From Chryseobacterium formosense (GTDB taxonomy: Bacteria > Bacteroidota > Bacteroidia > Flavobacteriales > Weeksellaceae), in NCBI RefSeq assembly GCF_900116415.1, contig NZ_FPAP01000001.1, positions 1 to 64,000 of the forward strand: 64,000 nt of DNA, written 5' to 3'. The position numbers and the translations under genes are program-made. Below are positions 59,858-64,000 of this stretch, piece after piece. The notes beneath the pieces were generated by a model. It was not told the origin of the DNA. It saw only the letters and a list, made by a program, of their open reading frames with translations, and made no database searches. Within the stretch, counting starts at the first letter, position 1. Each line of letters begins with the position of its first letter.

Positions 59858-60931
59858 ATGACGTTTGAAGTAGTTGAAATAAAATCGTTGGATCAGATCA
59901 ATGAATATAAAGAAATGATTATTGATTTTGAAATCACCGATCCCTATGCACAATTTGACTTTATAGAGACTTTTGATATAGGAATAAATAATCTAATTTG
60001 TTTTAAGTTTTCTAAAAACGAAACTAAATTAGCAATGCCCGGTTATCTTAATCCAATAGTTATTAATGGAAAAGAAACAGGATATTTTGATTTTAAAAGC
60101 CCTTACGGATATAGTGGTCCTTTTTATTCAAAAAATATAGATGTTTCTGATTTAGAAATATTTTGGAAAGCTGTCGATCAATGGTACACAGAAAATAATG
60201 TTGTTACTGAATTCATCCGTTTTAATTTATTTGGAAATGAATCCTCTTATTCAGGCAAGATTGTTCCTACGATGTTGAATATTCGAGGAGAGATTCTTGA
60301 AGAAGAAGTTCAATGGAAATCTTTTGACCAAAAAGTCCGAAAAAATGTAAATAGAGCAAAACGAGAATTACTTACCAGTAAAGTGTTTTATCAGGATATA
60401 GAAGATGATATTATAAGTGAATTTCATGATATCTATATTCAGACGATGATCAGAACCAATGCAAACCAAAATTTTTTCTATAGTTTTGAACAATTTAAAT
60501 CGTTTGTAAACAATAATAGAGAATATGCGGCTATTTGTACTATTTACTTTGAGGAAAAAGCAATATCTTCGGAACTTCTTTTAGTTTCAGATGATGCAAT
60601 TTATTCGTTTCTCGGAGGAACCAATGACCTATATTTTGATAAAAGACCGAATGACTTTCTAAAGGTGGAAGCATTAAACTGGGCGAGAAATAATGATAAA
60701 AAATATTATGTTTTAGGTGGAGGATATGGCTTTGAAGATGGTATTTTTAAATATAAAAAATCTTTTTTCCCTAATGATGTAGTGCCTTTTTATACAGGAA
60801 GAAAAATTTTGAATCAAACAATTTATAATGACTTATTGAATCAAACCTCACAATACAGAAAAAATATAGGGCTTGAAGAAATAGATTCTACAGATGAATC
60901 ATTCTTTCCACTATATAATAAGCAAAATTAA
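59858..60931 (+). CDS. FemAB/GNAT-type (acyl- or aminoacyl-)transferase
   Basis: A 357-residue protein with the double-GNAT architecture of the FemAB / acetyltransferase_6 group. The N-terminal half has DPYAQFDFIETF and FDFKSPYGYSGPF; a helical insertion has KVRKNVNRAKREL; the second GNAT part has ICTIYFEEKAISSELLLVSDD, FLGGTNDLYFDKRPNDFLKVE and YVLGGGYGFEDGIFKYKKSF. Such proteins often attach an acyl or aminoacyl group to cell-wall or surface-sugar amines. It begins 2 bases after the PLP enzyme. Donor and acceptor are unknown. Confidence 0.78.
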   Translation: MTFEVVEIKSLDQINEYKEMIIDFEITDPYAQFDFIETFDIGINNLICFKFSKNETKLAMPGYLNPIVINGKETGYFDFKSPYGYSGPFYSKNIDVSDLEIFWKAVDQWYTENNVVTEFIRFNLFGNESSYSGKIVPTMLNIRGEILEEEVQWKSFDQKVRKNVNRAKRELLTSKVFYQDIEDDIISEFHDIYIQTMIRTNANQNFFYSFEQFKSFVNNNREYAAICTIYFEEKAISSELLLVSDDAIYSFLGGTNDLYFDKRPNDFLKVEALNWARNNDKKYYVLGGGYGFEDGIFKYKKSFFPNDVVPFYTGRKILNQTIYNDLLNQTSQYRKNIGLEEIDSTDESFFPLYNKQN

Positions 60932-60936
60932 AAATT

Positions 60937-62070
60937 ATGAACTCAAAAATATGGCTTTCCTCGCCACACATGGGCGGAGGTGAACAAAAATATGTGAATG
61001 AAGCATTTGATGCCAATTGGGTAGCTCCATTAGGACCAAATGTAGATGGTTTTGAAAAGGATTTGGAGACTTTTCTAAATGAAGATGTAAAAGTAGCGGC
61101 ACTTTCTGCCGGAACGGCTGCACTACATTTAGCTTTAATTGAATGTGATGTAAAACACGGTGATGAGGTGATTTGCCAGTCGATGACATTTTCTGCCTCG
61201 GCCAACCCAATCGCGTATTGCGGTGCAACTCCCGTTTTCATAGACTCAGAAAAAGATACCTGGAATATGTGTCCGGTTGCTTTAAAGGAGGCGATTGAAG
61301 ACAGAGCTTCTAAAGGAAAGAAACCGAAGGCAATTATCGTCGTTCATCTTTACGGGATGCCTGCAAAAATGACTGAAATTTTAGAAATTGCAGATAAATA
61401 TGATATTCCTGTCATTGAAGATGCTGCAGAAGCTTTAGGATCAACGTATAACGGCAAAACTTGCGGAACATTCGGGCGTTTTGGCATTTTGTCTTTTAAT
61501 GGTAATAAAATTATCACAACCTCCGGTGGGGGAGCTTTGGTTTGTCATAATCAGGAGGATAAAGATAAAGCCGTTTTTCTTTCGACGCAGGCAAGAGATA
61601 ATGCACCACATTATCAGCATTCGCACATCGGCTACAATTACCGTATGAGTAATATTGTTGCCGGAATCGGACGTGGACAAATGGAAGTATTAAAAGACAG
61701 GGTTGAAGCACGCAGAAAAATGCATGATTTTTATGTTGAGCTTTTCAAAAATATTGATGGTGTTGAGGTTTTTTCTGAACCTTCAGAAGAATATTTTTCC
61801 AATCATTGGCTGTCTGCGATCGTAGTTGATGAAAAAGTAACGGGAAAAACCAGAGAGGGTTTACGGTTGGCTCTATTGGAGGACAATATAGAATCAAGAC
61901 CTTTATGGAAACCGATGCACTTACAGCCGGTTTTTGCAGATGCTCCTTACTATGGTAAAAAAGTGGCAGAAGAATTATTTGATAATGGTTTATGTTTACC
62001 TTCAGGATCCAATCTTTCTGATAATGATAGAGAACGAATTGAAAAAAGAATCAAAGACTTTTTTTCTTAG
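60937..62070 (+). CDS. DegT/DnrJ/EryC1-type sugar aminotransferase (PglE-like)
   Basis: A 377-residue PLP enzyme that puts an amino group on a 4-keto sugar nucleotide. Features: WLSSPHMGGGEQKYVNEAF, LSAGTAALHLALIE (phosphate-binding), VIEDAAEALGSTYNGK, and Lys191 in SFNGNKIITTSGGGALV, then YNYRMSNIVAGIGRGQ. These are the standard PglE/PseC-like motifs. The natural substrate is the 4-keto sugar made by the PglF-like dehydratase at 35048, giving a UDP-4-amino-4,6-dideoxy-HexNAc. It is the last gene before the terminator at 62095. Confidence 0.92.
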   Translation: MNSKIWLSSPHMGGGEQKYVNEAFDANWVAPLGPNVDGFEKDLETFLNEDVKVAALSAGTAALHLALIECDVKHGDEVICQSMTFSASANPIAYCGATPVFIDSEKDTWNMCPVALKEAIEDRASKGKKPKAIIVVHLYGMPAKMTEILEIADKYDIPVIEDAAEALGSTYNGKTCGTFGRFGILSFNGNKIITTSGGGALVCHNQEDKDKAVFLSTQARDNAPHYQHSHIGYNYRMSNIVAGIGRGQMEVLKDRVEARRKMHDFYVELFKNIDGVEVFSEPSEEYFSNHWLSAIVVDEKVTGKTREGLRLALLEDNIESRPLWKPMHLQPVFADAPYYGKKVAEELFDNGLCLPSGSNLSDNDRERIEKRIKDFFS

Positions 62071-62094
62071 GCTATTTTAATTAAAATTAATATT

Positions 62095-62135
62095 AAAAAA
62101 GCTTCTTACTTCAGCCAAAAGTAAGAAGCTTTTTA
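62095..62135 (+). terminator. Strong terminator at the end of the capsule operon
   Basis: A 16-bp hairpin (62096-62111 with 62119-62134: gcttcttactt with aagtaagaagc and flanking A/T pairs) around cagccaa, then T's. It separates the main locus from the second sugar transferase. Confidence 0.92.
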
Positions 62136-62284
62136 TTTGTACAAAATTAAAACTTATAATAAGGTATTGATTTTGAGTGGAATATTTCTTTTTAATAATT
62201 CTCTTTTCAGTTATGGTTGTTAAACTTTCAAGTTTCTTTATAAATCAACATCTTTCCCTATCTTTACAGACCAATTTATTTTAA

Positions 62285-62851
62285 GTGAAAAAATATCCTT
62301 GGTGGAAAGCAATGATGGATTATGGGCTGAGTTTTTTAGCCTTTATTATTTTGTTCCCCATTTTTTTAATTCTTTTTATCGTTGCGTCTTTGGATACAGG
62401 ATTTCCGGGTGTCTTCAAGCAACAACGGATAGGCAGGTTCGGGAAAATTTTTATCATCTATAAATTTAGAACATACCACTCAAAAAAGCATACTATATCT
62501 TTAGTTGGAAAATGGATGCGGAAATCAAAAGTGGATGAATTACCACAGATATTAAATATTCTTAAAGGTGATATGTCTTTGGTCGGTCCGCGTCCTGATA
62601 TTCCGGGGTATTATGATCAGCTTAAAGGGGAAGATCGTTTAGTTCTTAATTTGAAACCGGGCTTAACCAGTGAAGCGGGAATTAAGTATCGAAATGAGGA
62701 AGAAATCCTTAATAAACAGCAAAATCCGTTACAATACAATGACGAGGTTCTTTTTCCAGAAAAAGTGAAAATGAATCTGGATTATTGTCACCATCTTTCT
62801 TTTAAAAATGATGTATATATACTATTCAAAACCTTTTCTATATTAAAATAA
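62285..62851 (+). CDS. Second initiating sugar transferase (short WcaJ/PglC type)
   Basis: A 188-residue phosphoglycosyltransferase with an N-terminal helix (about 13-36), GVFKQQRIGRFGKIFIIYKFRT, the Asp-Glu pair in KVDELPQILNILK, and GDMSLVGPRPDIPGYY. It lies after the terminator of the main locus, in front of an outer-membrane protein and a second Wzc-like gene, and probably begins another polymer. The start is a GTG; no ATG precedes the helix. A -7-like TATCTTTA lies at 62259-62266. Confidence 0.88.
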   Translation: MKKYPWWKAMMDYGLSFLAFIILFPIFLILFIVASLDTGFPGVFKQQRIGRFGKIFIIYKFRTYHSKKHTISLVGKWMRKSKVDELPQILNILKGDMSLVGPRPDIPGYYDQLKGEDRLVLNLKPGLTSEAGIKYRNEEEILNKQQNPLQYNDEVLFPEKVKMNLDYCHHLSFKNDVYILFKTFSILK

Positions 62852-62871
62852 TAAATGAAGTTGAATTTACA

Positions 62872-63510
62872 ATGAAGTCTATGATAAGAAAATTTTCAAT
62901 TAAAATAATAAGTACTGCTGCACTTTTTTCTGTGTGTAAAATATATGGACAGACCGAACTGAAACTTAATGCCGCATTTTTACCCCTAACAATGGCGAAT
63001 GTCGCAATAGAAAAATCGTTAAATGATAAATTTTCTATACAGGCGGAAGCTTTTATCTCTCCATGGAAATCACTTTACGGAAAAAATATGCAGTTCTATA
63101 TGGGAACTTTGGAAGGACGCTACTATTTTGATCAAGTAATGAAAAAATGGTATGTTGGAGCTTATGGCTCTCTCACGGCATTTAATATTCAAAAATGGAA
63201 TTACCTAAGAGCATCACCAGTTTATGATTCTGAAGGTAACCCGCAGATTTTACCCGACGGAAGTGCACGTGTAACAGAACGTTACCAAAAAGGTTTCGGT
63301 CTGATTATAGGAATAAGCGGCGGATATCATTTTACAATTAGTGAAAAACTCGGAATAGATATTTATGCAGGGATAGGCACTGTACAGTCTTTTTACAAAG
63401 GCTATTATAAAGATACCGGAGCAAGATATGATGATGCAAAAGACTGGAATAAAAGTGGGGAGATCATTCCTACAAGAGGTGGAATTATGGTAACGTATAA
63501 GCTTAATTAA
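62872..63510 (+). CDS. Outer-membrane beta-barrel-like protein (DUF3575 type)
   Basis: A 212-residue exported protein. Signal peptide about 1-26 (IKIISTAALFSVCKIYGQ). The rest is alternating hydrophobic/polar strands rich in Tyr, Gly and Phe, such as KLNAAFLPLTMANVAIEK, GTLEGRYYFD, KWYVGAYGSL, GLIIGISGGYHF and IDIYAGIGT, and ends in a beta-strand (GGIMVTYKLN). The pattern fits DUF3575-like outer-membrane proteins. It lies between the second sugar transferase and the partial Wzc-like gene, so it may belong to that unit, but no direct function follows. Confidence 0.78.
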   Translation: MKSMIRKFSIKIISTAALFSVCKIYGQTELKLNAAFLPLTMANVAIEKSLNDKFSIQAEAFISPWKSLYGKNMQFYMGTLEGRYYFDQVMKKWYVGAYGSLTAFNIQKWNYLRASPVYDSEGNPQILPDGSARVTERYQKGFGLIIGISGGYHFTISEKLGIDIYAGIGTVQSFYKGYYKDTGARYDDAKDWNKSGEIIPTRGGIMVTYKLN

Positions 63511-63673
63511 AATCTTTACCTAAAAAATCTTATATGTAACATTTTTTTTGTTATTATTATATTTTTTATAAAAATATCAATAAAGATTACAAACTAGCTA
63601 TAATGATAAATGAAAAATTGTTCGAAAACTGTTATATTGATCATATTGCTGCTTCCAATTTATAAAATATAGA

Positions 63674-63681
63674 TATATTTG
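63674..63681 (+). promoter_or_regulatory. -7 box of the partial Wzc-like gene
   Basis: TATATTTG matches TAnnTTTG, 55 bases before the ATG at 63737. A TTG at 63646-63648 lies 25 bases upstream, a poor -33 spacing. The 226-base gap 63511-63736 otherwise shows only AT-rich sequence. Confidence 0.5.
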
Positions 63682-63736
63682 CAGGGTTTAAAATAGAATA
63701 ATTAAAAAGAATCTTAAATTTCAATATAATCCAAAA

Positions 63737-64000
63737 ATGGATAATACTACTAATAAAGAAACTAATATCAAAGAATTAATAAGTCCATACCTTAAAAATT
63801 GGAAATATTTTGCAGGAATGGTCACCTTAATGGGAATGGTGGCTATTTTTTATATCAAATCAAAGCCAACTATTTTTAAGGCTCAAACATCTGTACTTAT
63901 TAAAGATGCAAAAAAAATGTCTGCAGCATCAGGTGATATCGGAGTGCTTCAAAGTTTGAGCGGTATTAATGGCATGGGAACTAGTAGTATAGAAAATGAA
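63737..64000 (+). CDS. Second Wzc/Wzz-like protein, cut by the window edge
   Basis: An open frame of 88 codons runs off the right end. It starts with a polar N-terminus (MDNTTNKETNIKELISPY), a first helix (about 26-45, YFAGMVTLMGMVAIFYI), then PTIFKAQTSVLIKDAKKMS and the low-complexity LQSLSGINGMGTSSIENE. This matches the N-terminus of the Wzc-like protein at 37967 (helix, then [13 protein letters not shown] and [16 protein letters not shown]). It is a paralogue, so a second length-control/export kinase is encoded here. Whether it keeps the kinase domain cannot be seen. Confidence 0.88.
   Translation, partial: MDNTTNKETNIKELISPYLKNWKYFAGMVTLMGMVAIFYIKSKPTIFKAQTSVLIKDAKKMSAASGDIGVLQSLSGINGMGTSSIENE

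Overview
The window looks like chromosomal DNA of a low-GC Bacteroidota of the Flavobacteriales, most probably Chryseobacterium or a close relative in the Weeksellaceae. Reasons: a type IX secretion (T9SS) C-terminal sorting domain, many promoters of the Bacteroidota form TTTG-N17-23-TAnnTTTG, almost no Shine-Dalgarno sequences, a flavobacterial two-gene class I ribonucleotide reductase without an ATP cone, and short palindromic intergenic repeats of the kind common in that genus. The genus is an inference from recognised gene families; no search was run.

Bases 1-18,400 are core genome. The 3' end of a 5S rRNA gene with two terminators is followed by about 840 bases of gene-free, repeat-bearing DNA. 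Then come rpoN, an ECF sigma factor with its membrane partner, the RNase P RNA gene, a PPK2 polyphosphate kinase, a DUF1573 protein, valS, a DUF4241 protein, a ribokinase-like kinase, an alpha/beta hydrolase, an HD phosphohydrolase, a DUF72 protein and a small XRE regulator/membrane-protein pair. The ribonucleotide reductase region (nrdB, a HEPN-like gene, an ABM-like gene, nrdA) lies on the minus strand.

Bases 18,800-26,400 hold an apparent co-directional operon: a MacB-type ABC ATPase, two FtsX/MacB-type permeases, a secreted HExxH metallopeptidase-like protein, a HlyD/MacA adaptor and a class C beta-lactamase-like hydrolase. Bases 26,400-34,800 hold an unknown small gene, an arsenic-response operon (arsR, DUF6428, a 41-residue membrane peptide, arsC), glyA, recX, a 1385-residue T9SS adhesin and a coupled 79-residue membrane-anchored peptide.

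Bases 35,048-62,070 form one long plus-strand capsule/O-antigen-type locus of the Wzx/Wzy type, which continues past the right edge. Assembly and export: a PglF/WbpM-type 4,6-dehydratase, a Wza-like lipoprotein, a Wzc-like tyrosine kinase, Wzx and Wzy. Sugar nucleotides: a UDP-HexNAc 6-dehydrogenase (uronic acid); a type II phosphomannose isomerase cupin, ManC, Gmd and Fcl (GDP-L-fucose); CapE, a cupin, CapF and CapG (UDP-L-FucNAc). Transfer and decoration: several glycosyltransferases including a GT11-like fucosyltransferase, a PglC-like initiating transferase, and a GNAT / PLP-enzyme / FemAB-like / PglE-like aminotransferase module. After a strong terminator at 62.1 kb come a second initiating sugar transferase, an outer-membrane beta-barrel-like protein and the start of a second Wzc-like gene cut by the window edge. 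This suggests a second polysaccharide unit. The centre of the locus (about 45.3-51.4 kb: Wzx, Wzy and glycosyltransferases) is visibly more AT-rich than its flanks, as expected for an exchangeable serotype cassette.

There is no CRISPR array, tRNA, transposase, integrase or recognisable prophage. The observations most worth following are the PLP/GNAT/FemAB trio, the 79-residue peptide behind the T9SS adhesin, the HEPN-like gene inside the nrd cluster, the exporter operon carrying two extracytoplasmic hydrolases, and several families of palindromic intergenic repeats.
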